From NCBI GenBank assembly GCA_017503015.1, contig JAFVTX010000002.1, positions 22,066 through 86,065 of the forward strand: a stretch of 64,000 nt of DNA. The letters run 5' to 3'. Source of the stretch: Fibrobacter sp. Lineage in GTDB: Bacteria; Fibrobacterota; Fibrobacteria; Fibrobacterales; Fibrobacteraceae. Each line of letters begins with the position of its first letter. The first letter of the stretch is position 1. Both the position numbers and the translations under genes were made by a program. The notes below the pieces were generated by a model. The model saw only the letters and a program-made list of their open reading frames with translations, was not told the origin of the DNA and searched no databases. This document shows positions 41,631 to 50,596 of this stretch, in pieces.

Positions 41631-42662
41631 ATGGACAAGAATGTCATTGCGATTGGTTATGCTATAGCGGCAGCCGCATTTTATGCACTGAATGTTCCCT
41701 GCTCCAAAATGCTGCTGGCCCACATTTCGCCCGTATTCATGGCAGGGCTGCTCTATATTGGCGCAGGGCTCGGCATCGGCATCCTCTACCTGTTCCATGT
41801 CAGGCGCGAGCCCCAATCGGAACGGCTCTGCAAAAAAGATTTCCCTTACACGCTAGGCATGGTCCTGCTCGACATCGCCGCACCCATATTGCTCATGTTT
41901 GGCGTCAAGTACGGAACATCCAGCAACGCCTCCCTGCTCGGGAACTTCGAAATCGTCGCGACAACGCTGATTGCGCTGTTCATCTTTAGAGAAAAGGTGT
42001 CTAAGCGTTTGTGGATTGCCATTTTATTTATAACGACATCCAGTTTCATTCTCTCGTTTGAAAATGTCGACGGATTTAATTTCTCGATCGGCTCCATCTT
42101 TGTTCTCGGCGCGACCATCTGCTGGGGGCTAGAAAACAACTGCACCCGCAAAATTTCGGACAAAAGCACATACCAGATTGTGACCATAAAAGGCCTCTGT
42201 TCCGGAATAGGTTCCATCGTCGTTTCGCTTACCACAGGCGAATTGAACTTCGCCGCAAAATTCATCCCGTTCGCCCTGTTGCTCGGCTTTGTGGCTTACG
42301 GCCTGAGCATTTTCACCTACATCCGCGCACAAAAATACCTGGGGGCAGCAAAGACCAGCGCCTTTTACGCCTTCGCGCCCTTTATCGGCGTCCTGTTTTC
42401 TGTCGTGCTCCTGAACGAAAAAATCACGCTGCAATACATCGTGGCGTTCCTGGTCATGATTGCCGGTACCATTTTTGTGGTCTGCGATACGCTTGTCCGC
42501 TCACATTCGCACATGCATCAGCATATTTTCACGCACACGCATGGCGGCATAACCCATACGCACGTTGTTACGCATTCCCATTTGCACAACCATGTCTTTT
42601 CCGATGCAAAGCACGGTCACAGCCACGACATCAAGGACCTAGAGAAAATCTCGACACACTGA
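41631..42662 (+). CDS. EamA/DMT-family transporter with His-rich tail
   Basis: A ten-helix drug/metabolite transporter, 343 residues, with two EamA repeats (AFYALNVPCSKMLLAHISPV and GATICWGLENNCTRKIS). The C-terminal 50 residues are His-rich (HSHMHQHIFTHTHGGITHTH), suggesting metal sensing or binding. It is adjacent to a ZIP transporter and the zur-znu cluster. Substrate unknown. Confidence 0.85.
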   Translation: MDKNVIAIGYAIAAAAFYALNVPCSKMLLAHISPVFMAGLLYIGAGLGIGILYLFHVRREPQSERLCKKDFPYTLGMVLLDIAAPILLMFGVKYGTSSNASLLGNFEIVATTLIALFIFREKVSKRLWIAILFITTSSFILSFENVDGFNFSIGSIFVLGATICWGLENNCTRKISDKSTYQIVTIKGLCSGIGSIVVSLTTGELNFAAKFIPFALLLGFVAYGLSIFTYIRAQKYLGAAKTSAFYAFAPFIGVLFSVVLLNEKITLQYIVAFLVMIAGTIFVVCDTLVRSHSHMHQHIFTHTHGGITHTHVVTHSHLHNHVFSDAKHGHSHDIKDLEKISTH

Positions 42663-42687
42663 TACGCATTATGCTATCTTTCAAAGT

Positions 42688-43476
42688 ATGAACGAGACTG
42701 TCTTACAAATCGCCCAAGGTCTTGCCATCCCATTCTTAGGGACGGTTCTCGGAGCCGCCTGCGTCTTCTTTATGAAGAAGCAGATGGGGCAAAACCTCAA
42801 GCGCGGACTCCTGTCGTTTGCGGCGGGCGTCATGGTGGCAGCTTCCGTTTGGAGTCTGCTCTTGCCCGCTATCAGCGCCAGCGAATCCATGGGCAAACTG
42901 GCGTTCATCCCGGCAACGGTCGGTTTCTGGGCCGGCATTCTGTTCCTGTATATTTTGGATAAAATAACGCCGCACTTGCATTTGGGCAGCGCCACTCCCG
43001 AAGGCCCTAAGGCAAAACTCAAGCGCACGACCATGCTCACGCTAGCAGTAACTTTGCACAACTTGCCCGAGGGCATGGCTGTCGGTATCGTTTTCGCAGG
43101 CTGGCTTTCGGGGAATGTCGCCATCACGCTTTCGGGTGCGTTTGCGCTTGCCATAGGCATCGCCATCCAGAATTTCCCTGAAGGGGCGGTGGTTTCGCTC
43201 CCGCTCCGGGCCGAAGGGGCTTCCCGCAAAAAGGCTTTCGCCTTGGGAGCGCTCTCCGGAGCCGTAGAACCCGTAGGCGCGTTAATCACGCTGCTTGCGG
43301 CTGAGGCGCTCTCGCCGTTCATGCCCTACCTGCTCTCGCTTGCGGCAGGCGCCATGATTTATGTCGTAATCGAAGAAATGCTCCCTGAAGTCAGCGAAGG
43401 AGAGCATTTTGATGCCGGCACCATCCTCTTTGCCGTGGGTTTCACGCTCATGATGGTGCTGGATTCGGCCCTGTAG
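42688..43476 (+). CDS. ZIP-family metal transporter
   Basis: Eight-helix ZIP importer, 262 residues. The metal-path motifs are HNLPEGMAVGIVF in TM4 and QNFPEGAVVSLPL in TM5. It resembles bacterial ZupT-like proteins with broad divalent-metal use. It starts 26 bp after the DMT gene and precedes zur. Confidence 0.9.
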   Translation: MNETVLQIAQGLAIPFLGTVLGAACVFFMKKQMGQNLKRGLLSFAAGVMVAASVWSLLLPAISASESMGKLAFIPATVGFWAGILFLYILDKITPHLHLGSATPEGPKAKLKRTTMLTLAVTLHNLPEGMAVGIVFAGWLSGNVAITLSGAFALAIGIAIQNFPEGAVVSLPLRAEGASRKKAFALGALSGAVEPVGALITLLAAEALSPFMPYLLSLAAGAMIYVVIEEMLPEVSEGEHFDAGTILFAVGFTLMMVLDSAL

Positions 43477-43501
43477 GGTAAAAATCCCAAAAAATACAGA
43501 A

Positions 43502-43554
43502 TTGACAATCATTCGCAAATTGACTATATTTTAATTTGCGAATCATTCGCAAAT
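43502..43554 (+). promoter_or_regulatory. zur-znu promoter with Zur operator
   Basis: TTGACA (43502-43507), 17 bp, TATATT (43525-43530), followed at 43534-43554 by a perfect 21-bp palindrome, ATTTGCGAAT-C-ATTCGCAAAT. The half AATCATTCGCAAAT is also in the spacer (43507-43520), exactly 34 bp earlier. Sites on both sides of the -10 fit autorepression by the Fur-family protein. Confidence 0.85.
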
Positions 43555-43572
43555 CGTGCAAATAGAGGAAAG

Positions 43573-43986
43573 ATGGAATACAAGACCCAGTCAAAGCAGC
43601 AGATTCTGGACTTTATGGTAGGCAATCCGGACCGGATTTTCAAGGCGTCTGAAATAGCCCAGAGCCTGCCCGAAATCTCGCTGAGCACCGTTTACAGGAA
43701 CCTTTCCAGGCTCGAAAAAGCCGGACTGATCCAGATTGTGGGTGCTGCCGAGAACAACGAATTGCAATACCGCTATACGGGTCCTGGACGTTGCGAAGCC
43801 AAGATGCACCTGGTCTGTAAGGATTGCGGCAAGTTCTTTCACCTGGACGGCCCCGCTCTCAAGATGTTGCAGCTTTCCGTGCAGCGGGTAAGCGGTTTTG
43901 AACTGGATCAGCAGCAGTCGGTGTTGCTTGGCCGTTGTGCAGGCTGCTCCGGAAGGCCTCGCCACTCAAGGAGGCGCCATGTTTAA
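43573..43986 (+). CDS. zur: Fur-family zinc regulator (Zur)
   Basis: A 137-residue Fur-type repressor: winged helix with ASEIAQSLPEISLSTVYRNLSR, then the metal domain with HLVCKDCGKFFHLDG (CxxC) and the C-terminal CAGC pair for structural zinc. First gene of zur-znuA-znuC-znuB, with GAGGAAAG before ATG. The zinc uptake genes behind it decide for Zur over Fur or PerR. Confidence 0.9.
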   Translation: MEYKTQSKQQILDFMVGNPDRIFKASEIAQSLPEISLSTVYRNLSRLEKAGLIQIVGAAENNELQYRYTGPGRCEAKMHLVCKDCGKFFHLDGPALKMLQLSVQRVSGFELDQQQSVLLGRCAGCSGRPRHSRRRHV

Positions 43987-45019
43987 GGGATTTGTAGTCA
44001 AGGCGTTCCTCGCCGTGACTTTGTTGCTGGCCGCTTGCGGAACAAAATCCGAGACCGAGGGTGCAGCGAAGGATATTTCTGTTATTGCCGTGACATACCC
44101 GCAGTACGACTGGTTCAAGAACGTTCTTGGCGGACGTGCCGATGCGGTTGACTTGAAATTGCTCATCAAGAACGGCGCTGACCTGCACAGTTATCAGCCT
44201 TCGGCTCAGGATATTGCGGCCATTGCAGGTGCTGACATGGTGGTGTATGTAGGCGGCGAATCCGACGAATGGATTGAGAAGGCTCTTGCGGCGACCCCGA
44301 AAGAAGGGCGCATAGAAGTAAACATGATGAAGGTCTTGGGAAACCGGGTGAAGGAAGAGGAAGTCGTAGAGGGCATGCAGGGAGAGACGAGAGACGAGAG
44401 ACGAGAGACGAAAGAAAACGCAGAAGAGAACCACGAACACGCTGAAAGACATCACCATCACGACGAAGAGGAAGAAGTCGAAAACGACGAGCACATCTGG
44501 CTATCGCTGAAGAACGCCGAAATACTGGTAAAGGCTCTTGCAGAGTCCATCGCAAAACTGGATACGGCTCATGCCGCGGAATACCACATGAATGCGGCAC
44601 TCTACATTGCAAAAATCAGTGCGCTGGACGCCCAGTATCGTGCCACAATGGAAAATGCAACGCTCAAGACAATCCTGTTCGGTGACCGTTTCCCCTTCCG
44701 TTACCTGGTGGACGATTATGGCATTAAGTATTATGCTGCATTTGTGGGTTGTTCTGCCGAAAGTGAGGCCAGTTTCGAGACGATAACCTTCCTTGCGGGT
44801 AAAATGGATTCCCTTGCCCTGCCTGCCATTTTTACCATTGATGGCAGCGATGGAAAAATCGCCCGTGCCATTCTCAATGCGAGCAAGAATTCGAAAAACG
44901 CCGAAGTGTTGATGCTGAATTCCATGCAGTCGGTGAAAGACGAACAGATAAAGGCTGGGGCAGACTATCTCTCCATCATGCGAGATAATTTGGAAGTTTT
45001 GAAAAAAGCGATTAAGTAA
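43979..45019 (+). CDS. znuA: Zinc ABC transporter substrate-binding lipoprotein ZnuA
   Basis: Periplasmic zinc receptor, 346 residues. Lipoprotein signal with lipobox LLAACG. Zinc-site histidines are in NGADLHSYQPS, DEHIWLS and the C-terminal half. The flexible loop is rich in His and Glu (HEHAERHHHHDEEEE). Just before it the residues ETRDERRET are encoded by four GAGACGA-like units (44391-44411), a microsatellite within the gene. ATG 43979 overlaps zur by 8 bp and follows AAGGAGG. Confidence 0.9.
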   Translation: MFKGFVVKAFLAVTLLLAACGTKSETEGAAKDISVIAVTYPQYDWFKNVLGGRADAVDLKLLIKNGADLHSYQPSAQDIAAIAGADMVVYVGGESDEWIEKALAATPKEGRIEVNMMKVLGNRVKEEEVVEGMQGETRDERRETKENAEENHEHAERHHHHDEEEEVENDEHIWLSLKNAEILVKALAESIAKLDTAHAAEYHMNAALYIAKISALDAQYRATMENATLKTILFGDRFPFRYLVDDYGIKYYAAFVGCSAESEASFETITFLAGKMDSLALPAIFTIDGSDGKIARAILNASKNSKNAEVLMLNSMQSVKDEQIKAGADYLSIMRDNLEVLKKAIK

Positions 45020-45046
45020 TGAGTTATGAGTAATGGGTTGTGAGTG

Positions 45047-45772
45047 ATGAGTAAGGAAAAAATACAGAAAAAGAATCTTGGCCAGAATTCTCAAAGGGAG
45101 CCTCAGGCGACCGAGCTTACGGCTCATACCCCATTGCTCAAATGTCGCCAGCTGACGCTAGGTTACGGCAGCAAGGATCTGGTCCGGGATTTGGATTACG
45201 ATATCAACGAAGGCGATTACCTTTGTATCGTAGGTCATAATGGTTCCGGCAAGACCACGTTCCTGAAGGGAATTGCCGGCCTTCTTTCGCCCAAGTCGGG
45301 AAGCATTGAACTCTGTAGCGGTCTTAACCGCAATCAAATCGGGTACTTGCCACAGATGACGGTGGTACAGAAGGACTTTCCCGCTTCTGTCGAAGAGATT
45401 GTACTGTCGGCTTTTCAGGGGAAACACCGGCTGTTGCCTTTTTACAAGTCGGCGCACCGGGAGCGCGCCATGGAATGCATGGCGCTCACCCGAACCGAAA
45501 GTTTGCGTAAGTCCTGCTTCCGCGAACTTTCGGGGGGCCAGAAGCAGCGGGTACTGCTGGCGAGGGCCCTGTGCGCCGCCGAACGCCTGCTCTTGCTAGA
45601 CGAGCCCGTTACCGGTCTAGACCCTGAATCTACCGGAACCATGTACCGCGTTATCGAAGACCTGCACCAAAAGGGAATGACTGTCGTCATGGTAACCCAC
45701 GACGTGGATACCGCCCTGGACGATGCCACCCGCGTCATGGATTTCAATAAAATTTCAATTAAAGAAAGATAA
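45047..45772 (+). CDS. znuC: Zinc ABC transporter ATP-binding protein ZnuC
   Basis: ATPase of 241 residues: Walker A GHNGSGKTT, signature ELSGGQKQRVLLARAL, Walker B LLLLDEPVTGLD, H-loop VTHDVD. ATG 45047 is used (GTG 45044 also possible). A TAATGAGTTATGAGTAATGG-like low-complexity string separates it from znuA. Confidence 0.92.
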   Translation: MSKEKIQKKNLGQNSQREPQATELTAHTPLLKCRQLTLGYGSKDLVRDLDYDINEGDYLCIVGHNGSGKTTFLKGIAGLLSPKSGSIELCSGLNRNQIGYLPQMTVVQKDFPASVEEIVLSAFQGKHRLLPFYKSAHRERAMECMALTRTESLRKSCFRELSGGQKQRVLLARALCAAERLLLLDEPVTGLDPESTGTMYRVIEDLHQKGMTVVMVTHDVDTALDDATRVMDFNKISIKER

Positions 45773-45792
45773 AACCATTAAGCCAAGGAGAT

Positions 45793-45838
45793 CCCCGCCG
45801 GAGTTTACCCCGGACTTTGTTCCGGGGCGGGGATGACA
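45793..45838. repeat. Short palindromic repeat between znuC and znuB
   Basis: GATCCCCGCC ... GGGGCGGGGATGAC with an inner ACCCCGGACTTTGTTCCGGG hairpin. Same family as 7125, in the 73-bp gap between two genes of the operon. Confidence 0.65.
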
Positions 45839-45845
45839 GTGTGGT

Positions 45846-46691
45846 ATGCCGATTGACAAACTTCTTTTCTACCTAGATTTCCCCTTTGTGCGCTACGCCA
45901 TTATCGTAGGCGTCTTGGTTTCGCTCTGCTCGTCGCTTTTGGGCGTGACCCTGGTACTCAAGCGTTACTCCTATATCGGTGACGGCCTTTCACATGTGGC
46001 CTTCGGGGCCCTTGCCATTGCCGCAGTACTCAAGGTCACAAACAACATGCTCATTATCTTGCCCGTGACAGTTGCAGTCGCCATCCTCTTGCTCTGCACT
46101 GGTAAGAACGCTCGCATCAAGGGGGATGCCGCAGTCGCCATGGTCTCGGTTGGGGCGCTTGCTCTTGGTTATCTGTTGATGAACCTGTTTTCTACATCGG
46201 CGAATATTTCGGGCGATGTGTGCACCACCTTGTTTGGTTCTACATCCATTCTTACATTGAAAGCAGGGGAGGTGTATCTCTGTGTAGTCCTTTCCGTTGT
46301 CGTGCTGGCCATTTTTGTGTTGTTTTACCACAAGATCTTTGCCATCACCTTCGACGAAAATTTTGCCCAGGCGACCGGCGTGAATACCGCTTTTTTCAAC
46401 CTGCTGATTGCCGTTGTCGTTGCGGTCATTATCGTGCTTGCCATGAATCTGGTGGGGGCGCTTCTGGTGTCTGCCTTGGTGGTGTTCCCAGCTCTTTCGG
46501 CCATGCGCATTTTCAAGAGTTTCTTTTCGGTAACGGTCGCAGCAGCCGTTATCTCGGTGGCTTGCTCGCTAATTGGAATTCTAGTGGCTATCCTTGCAGG
46601 TACACCCGTTGGCTCCACCATTGTTGCTGCCGACATTGTTGCATTCGGCAGTTTCTATTTGATGAGCCTGATTCAAAGCAAAGAATCGTAA
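45846..46691 (+). CDS. znuB: Zinc ABC transporter permease ZnuB
   Basis: Inner-membrane permease of the ABC-3 family, 281 residues, about eight helices. YSYIGDGLSHVAFGALAIA and NLVGALLVSALVVFPALSA are conserved ZnuB segments. Last gene of the zur-znu operon. Confidence 0.93.
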   Translation: MPIDKLLFYLDFPFVRYAIIVGVLVSLCSSLLGVTLVLKRYSYIGDGLSHVAFGALAIAAVLKVTNNMLIILPVTVAVAILLLCTGKNARIKGDAAVAMVSVGALALGYLLMNLFSTSANISGDVCTTLFGSTSILTLKAGEVYLCVVLSVVVLAIFVLFYHKIFAITFDENFAQATGVNTAFFNLLIAVVVAVIIVLAMNLVGALLVSALVVFPALSAMRIFKSFFSVTVAAAVISVACSLIGILVAILAGTPVGSTIVAADIVAFGSFYLMSLIQSKES

Positions 46692-46713
46692 TGTAAACAA
46701 AGCGATTGTCGGT

Positions 46714-47814
46714 TTACTCCAGGTACACGACCTCACCCATTTGCGGCATAAGCACGGGCTTGCCCGATTCCTGGGCGGCGCGTTTCGCATTTTCCAGCGG
46801 TTCCGTGTACGAATGCTTGCTCAGGCAGAACTTGGAGTGGTGAACCGTCATGTAGCGGTTTGCATCCAGTTCCACCATTTCCTTGCCCAGGTATTCCGGC
46901 ATGGTGTGGATAAGCGACCAGTCCTTGTTATACTGCCCGTTTTCAAGAATCGCCAAATCGATGTCGGTAAATTTCTTTCCGATTTTCTCGAAGTGCGGGC
47001 CGTAACCCGAATCACCGCCAATCCATATAGTGCGCTTGGGAGACTTGAACGCGAACGACGCCCACAGAGTCTTATTCTGGTGCAAATCGCGGCCCGAAAA
47101 ATGCCTTGCCGGAGTCGCCGTCACGTTAAAGCCTTCGCCCAGGTCAACAGATTCCCACCAGTCGAGTTCCGTAAGTTTTTCAACGGGATACTTCCAGTAT
47201 TCAAAATGCTCGCCCACGCCGAGGCCTGTTACCACGCGCTTTACACGGGGTTCCAGTTCCGTCACCACCCGGTAATCCAAGTGGTCCCAATGGTCGTGCG
47301 TAATTACCAGGTAGTCAATATCCGGCATGTCGACGGGCTTGTAAACATCCGTTCCCTTGAACATCTTATTCACGAAACTCACCGGCGAGCCCTGGTAAAA
47401 AACCGGGTCCACCAGCACCTTCTTTCCGGATAAATTAAGCAGGTACGAGGAATGCCCGAACCACACAATCCAATCGCGGTCCAGCGGCAGCGATTTCAGG
47501 TCAGTCTTAATAACATTCATCGCGGTATCGGGAACGGTCTGACTCTTGTCACCGAACAGGAAATCCTTCCACACGGCAAACACGCTCCTGTCTCCCGTCA
47601 TGGTGACGGTCTCGACCTCGTTCACGAACTGCTTGCCGTCGTAATTTGGAGACTGCTTGATACGTTCAAGGCGCTTGCCTTGTGGAATATGGCCGAAGCT
47701 CGCCTGCGATAAGAACAACACGCCCACGTCTCCCAAAATAAAAAGTACAGATAAGATAATCGCCGTAATCATGAGTTTCTTGTTCTTCGCAAAACGCAAG
47801 CGCATCGTTCCCAT
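46714..47814 (-). CDS. Membrane-anchored metallo-beta-lactamase-fold hydrolase (UlaG/NAPE-PLD-like)
   Basis: A 366-residue protein with an N-terminal transmembrane anchor (MITAIILSVLFILGDVGVLF). The MBL-fold ligands are in VITHDHWDHLDY, TPARHFSGRD, WIGGDSGYG and VHHSKFCLS. Relatives act on N-acyl-phospholipids or lactones; the substrate is not evident. It starts one base before the stop codon of the flavodoxin-like gene upstream, so the two are probably co-transcribed. Confidence 0.82.
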   Translation of the reverse strand: MGTMRLRFAKNKKLMITAIILSVLFILGDVGVLFLSQASFGHIPQGKRLERIKQSPNYDGKQFVNEVETVTMTGDRSVFAVWKDFLFGDKSQTVPDTAMNVIKTDLKSLPLDRDWIVWFGHSSYLLNLSGKKVLVDPVFYQGSPVSFVNKMFKGTDVYKPVDMPDIDYLVITHDHWDHLDYRVVTELEPRVKRVVTGLGVGEHFEYWKYPVEKLTELDWWESVDLGEGFNVTATPARHFSGRDLHQNKTLWASFAFKSPKRTIWIGGDSGYGPHFEKIGKKFTDIDLAILENGQYNKDWSLIHTMPEYLGKEMVELDANRYMTVHHSKFCLSKHSYTEPLENAKRAAQESGKPVLMPQMGEVVYLE

Positions 47815-47815
47815 T

Positions 47816-48400
47816 CTAGCGGATAAAGTTCGTGAAGATTTTCTTTTCGGCTACGGGCTGCACCACGCCAGCCTTCTTGCCCGCTTCGATGCTCTTCAGG
47901 ATCCACGCCATGTTGCGGCCCAGTTCCTTCATAATCTGCACGCCTTCCTCATCCTTCAGCACATCTTCAGGGCTAGAACCGTGAACCATGTTCCAATAGC
48001 GTGACGCCACCATGGGCTGCTGCGCAAATGCCGGATACTTGTTCAGAGCGTCAAGAGTAGCGCTGGTCCCTGCACGGCGGGCAGAAGCAACGGTTGCCGC
48101 CGGCTTAAAGAGCAGTTCCGCTTCGGCAATGCCGTAAAGCCTGTCCAGGAACATCAGCATCTCGCCACTCGGGGATGCGTAGTACACCGGAGAGCCGTAA
48201 ACGACGGCATCGGCCGTTTTAAGGATTTCCTTGGCTTCGTGAACCACGGCGTCGGTTTCTCCCTTCAACACGCGGCCACCCACGAAGAAGATTTCCGTCT
48301 CGATGCCTGCGGCCTTGAGTTCGCCGGCTACGAGGCTCAGCGCCGTATATGTGCAGCCCTTTTCGCGACGGCTTCCATTGAATAAAACGACCTTCATCAT
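47816..48400 (-). CDS. NADPH-dependent FMN reductase/flavodoxin-like protein
   Basis: A 194-residue flavodoxin-fold protein of the iron-sulfur-flavoprotein/FMN-reductase type: FMN phosphate loop FNGSRREKGCTYTAL and DAVVYGSPVYYASPSGEM. The second Met (48397) has the better GGAG spacing. It lies downstream of merR on the same strand, a common pairing for thiol or aldehyde-responsive MerR proteins. Confidence 0.82.
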   Translation of the reverse strand: MMKVVLFNGSRREKGCTYTALSLVAGELKAAGIETEIFFVGGRVLKGETDAVVHEAKEILKTADAVVYGSPVYYASPSGEMLMFLDRLYGIAEAELLFKPAATVASARRAGTSATLDALNKYPAFAQQPMVASRYWNMVHGSSPEDVLKDEEGVQIMKELGRNMAWILKSIEAGKKAGVVQPVAEKKIFTNFIR

Positions 48401-48448
48401 AAACTCCTTTGTTTTTTGCTTAAAATAAAATGTTTCCTTATTAAAATT

Positions 48449-48895
48449 TTACTTGTCAAAATCGTCCGGGGATTCGAACAACTTTTTCTTCAGCTGCATG
48501 AACCGCCTTTCGTTGGTGGCGATTTCCAGGTTCCCCACCCGAACCGCTTCCCGATACAGCAGTTCCTTGTAGCGAATCTTGTTCATGACCACCGTAAGGC
48601 GGGCCATTTCCTTTTCAAGAATCTTGCGGCGGTTTTCAAAAAGGGACAGCCTTTGGGCAAGCGTAGAATCGCCCTCGTTGAACCACTCGATGTACTGGCG
48701 GATTTCCTTGATTTGCAGTCCCGAATCCTTGAGGCATTCGATCATGGTAAGCCAGCGAAGGTCTTCGTCGCTGTAAGCTCGTACGCCCGAGGCGTTCTTC
48801 TTGACAAAGGGAAGCAGTCCCTCTTTTTCGTAGTAGCGCAGGGTGTAGGCAGAAAGCCCTGTTTTCTTGACAACATCGCCTATAGAGTAAGTCAT
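48449..48895 (-). CDS. MerR-family transcriptional regulator
   Basis: A 148-residue MerR-type activator: TYSIGDVVKKTGLSAYTLRY then YEKEGLLPF (HTH and wing), then a long dimerisation helix. It lacks the clustered C-terminal cysteines of metal-sensing MerR, so it resembles the NmlR/AdhR branch. ATG 48895 begins the canonical domain; the longer frame to 48973 crosses the operator. It is divergent from the DUF362/tat genes, and its palindromes recur at larB, so it very likely controls both. Confidence 0.88.
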   Translation of the reverse strand: MTYSIGDVVKKTGLSAYTLRYYEKEGLLPFVKKNASGVRAYSDEDLRWLTMIECLKDSGLQIKEIRQYIEWFNEGDSTLAQRLSLFENRRKILEKEMARLTVVMNKIRYKELLYREAVRVGNLEIATNERRFMQLKKKLFESPDDFDK

Positions 48896-48933
48896 GTTTA
48901 CAAAATATAAATATTTTCGCCCAAATGATAGAG

Positions 48934-48949
48934 TTAGAGTTAACTCTAA
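48934..48949. promoter_or_regulatory. MerR operator 1 (merR side)
   Basis: TTAGAGTTAACTCTAA, a perfect 16-bp palindrome 39 bp upstream of merR. The core is identical to the larB operator. Probably autoregulation. Confidence 0.8.
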
Positions 48950-48981
48950 ATAAAATTTTTCAACTTTTTTCACAAAAACTC

Positions 48982-49012
48982 AACACCTAGAGTAAACTCT
49001 AGGTATTATATT
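48982..49012 (+). promoter_or_regulatory. MerR-type promoter and operator 2 (49043 gene)
   Basis: Palindrome ACCTAGAGTAAACTCTAGGT (48985-49004, one central mismatch) lies between a weak -35 AACACC (48982-48987) and -10 TATATT (49007-49012). The spacer is 19 bp, the hallmark of MerR-activated promoters. Confidence 0.78.
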
Positions 49013-49042
49013 TCTTATAGAACATTTTCAAAAGGAGATTTT

Positions 49043-49447
49043 ATGTGCTGTTTTGTCGTGCCCATGGCCGAAGCGGTCGTCACCACCATCGCAACCCTCG
49101 TGTTGCAACAGACCGACAAGTCTAAAAGTGAATCCAGGAACCTGGAAGCCGCTGTTTCCGGCGTTCCGCAGCCCTTCTATAAAAGCCTGCGCCTGCTTGC
49201 CCGTATGCTCTGGCTCGTAACAGGCGTCCTGATTATCGACCATGTCATGAACGGAGAACTCATGTGGAGTTACCCCTTCTTTACCGCTGCCACAAGCCCC
49301 GAAGGTGTTTCCGAGATGGTCCGGGAAATGTCAACGGTGGGTGTTGCCATGTCGGCATTTATCACGTCCGTATGGGCGGTGATGATTATCGCACGCAAGT
49401 ACAAGGCCCAAACCCTCGCCAAGGCCGAGGTCCACACCAACCACTAA
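49043..49447 (+). CDS. Small membrane protein beginning MCCFVVP, unknown function
   Basis: A 134-residue protein with an N-terminal double cysteine (MCCFVVPMAEAVVTTIA) and about three hydrophobic segments (LLARMLWLVTGVLIIDHVM, FTAATSPEG..., AMSAFITSVWAVMII). AAGGAG precedes ATG. It is the first gene of the MerR-controlled DUF362-tat-lar set. I do not recognise a named family; its position suggests a membrane partner of the exported DUF362 protein (inference). Confidence 0.7.
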   Translation: MCCFVVPMAEAVVTTIATLVLQQTDKSKSESRNLEAAVSGVPQPFYKSLRLLARMLWLVTGVLIIDHVMNGELMWSYPFFTAATSPEGVSEMVREMSTVGVAMSAFITSVWAVMIIARKYKAQTLAKAEVHTNH

Positions 49448-49461
49448 ATAAGCAACTGCCT

Positions 49462-49498
49462 GGATTCTATCGAACCTTCGGTTCTCCAGAATGACAGG
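49462..49498. repeat. Short repeat (GATTCTATCGAACC type)
   Basis: GGATTCTATCGAACC and GGTTCTCCAGAATGAC pair imperfectly. Sister of 19880-19912. It lies between the small membrane protein gene and the DUF362 gene. Confidence 0.6.
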
Positions 49499-49511
49499 CT
49501 CAAGGTAAACT

Positions 49512-50515
49512 ATGGATAGAAGAGACTTTTTAAAAACCGCAGGCGCAGCAGCACTCGCTTCCGCCGTATTCACACCCGCTTTCGCGAAAGGGAAATCCAT
49601 GGAACAGAAGGAACCCGGAAAGGACGTTTCCAACGTCTATTTCACAAGGACCTGAGTGCCGCAGGCCTCATTAAGTTGTACAAGAAAATCAACGAGGGCA
49701 TTACCGGACGTGTCGCCATCAAGCTCCACACCGGCGAAAAGAACGGCCCCAATATTTTGCCCCGGGAATGGGTCAAGGAATTCCAGGCGCAGGTTCCCAA
49801 CTCCAAGATTGTAGAGACCAACACCTGGTACGAAGGCGACCGCTACACTACCGAACAGCACCGCGAAACCCTCAAGGTGAACGGCTGGACCTTCTGCGAC
49901 GTGGATATCATGGACGAAGACGGCGAAGTGATGCTCCCCGTAAAGGACGGCCTCATCTTCAAGGAAATGTCCATGGGCGCACACATCAAGAATTACGATT
50001 CCATGATCGTGCTGACTCACTTCAAGGGCCACGCCATGGGCGGTTACGGCGGCTCCATGAAGAACATCGCCATCGGTTGCGCGGGCGGACGCCTGGGCAA
50101 GAAGATGATTCACGAATACGTGAAGGGCGGCCCCACCAAGATGGAAGCGGGCGGCACGGCGGGCTGGAAAACCAGCGGAGCCCTGTTCATGGAAACCATG
50201 GCCGATTCCGCGAAGGCCACCTGCGACTTTTTCAAGGGTCACATCTGCTTTATTAACGTGCTACGCCGCATGTCCGTAGACTGCGACTGCGCAGGGCTTT
50301 CTGCAGCGGAACCCAAGTGCCGCGACATCGGAATTCTCGCCTCCACAGACATCGTGGCGGTGGACCAGGCCAGCGTTGACATGGTTTACAAGCTCCCGCC
50401 CAAGGAACTTCACGACCTCAAGGAACGCATCGAGACCCGCGAAGGCCTGCACCAGCTGCCCGCCATGGAAAAGCTGAAGATGGGTAACCGTAAATACAGG
50501 ATTATCGAACTGTAG
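49512..50515 (+). CDS. Tat-signal DUF362 protein, split by a single-base frameshift
   Basis: Read across one frameshift this is a 333-residue exported protein. The 5' part (49512-49655) encodes a twin-arginine signal, MDRRDFLKTAGAAALASAVF, then KDVSNVYFTR and a TGA. Re-reading G49649 continues as DLSAAGLIKLYKKIN, IKLHTGEKNGPN, HFKGHAMGGYGGSMKN and on to the stop at 50515, a DUF362 domain. One missing G (AAGGACC instead of AAGGGACC) explains the break; it may be a real mutation or a sequence error. HAMGGYGGSMK has His and Lys ten apart, like LarA His174/Lys184. It precedes tatA, tatC and lar cofactor genes. Nickel-pincer use is inferred. Confidence 0.82.
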
Positions 50516-50596
50516 CCTAGTTCGCGATGGCGCCGTAGATAAATTCTCGTCACCGTCGCGGATTATGTTATATTTCTAAGAAAAGGCAGGTAAAAT

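Noticed and set aside
7125..45838. CRISPR array from the recurring GTCATCCCCGC-type repeats
   Set aside because: The units are scattered singly across the window with no regular spacers and no cas genes.
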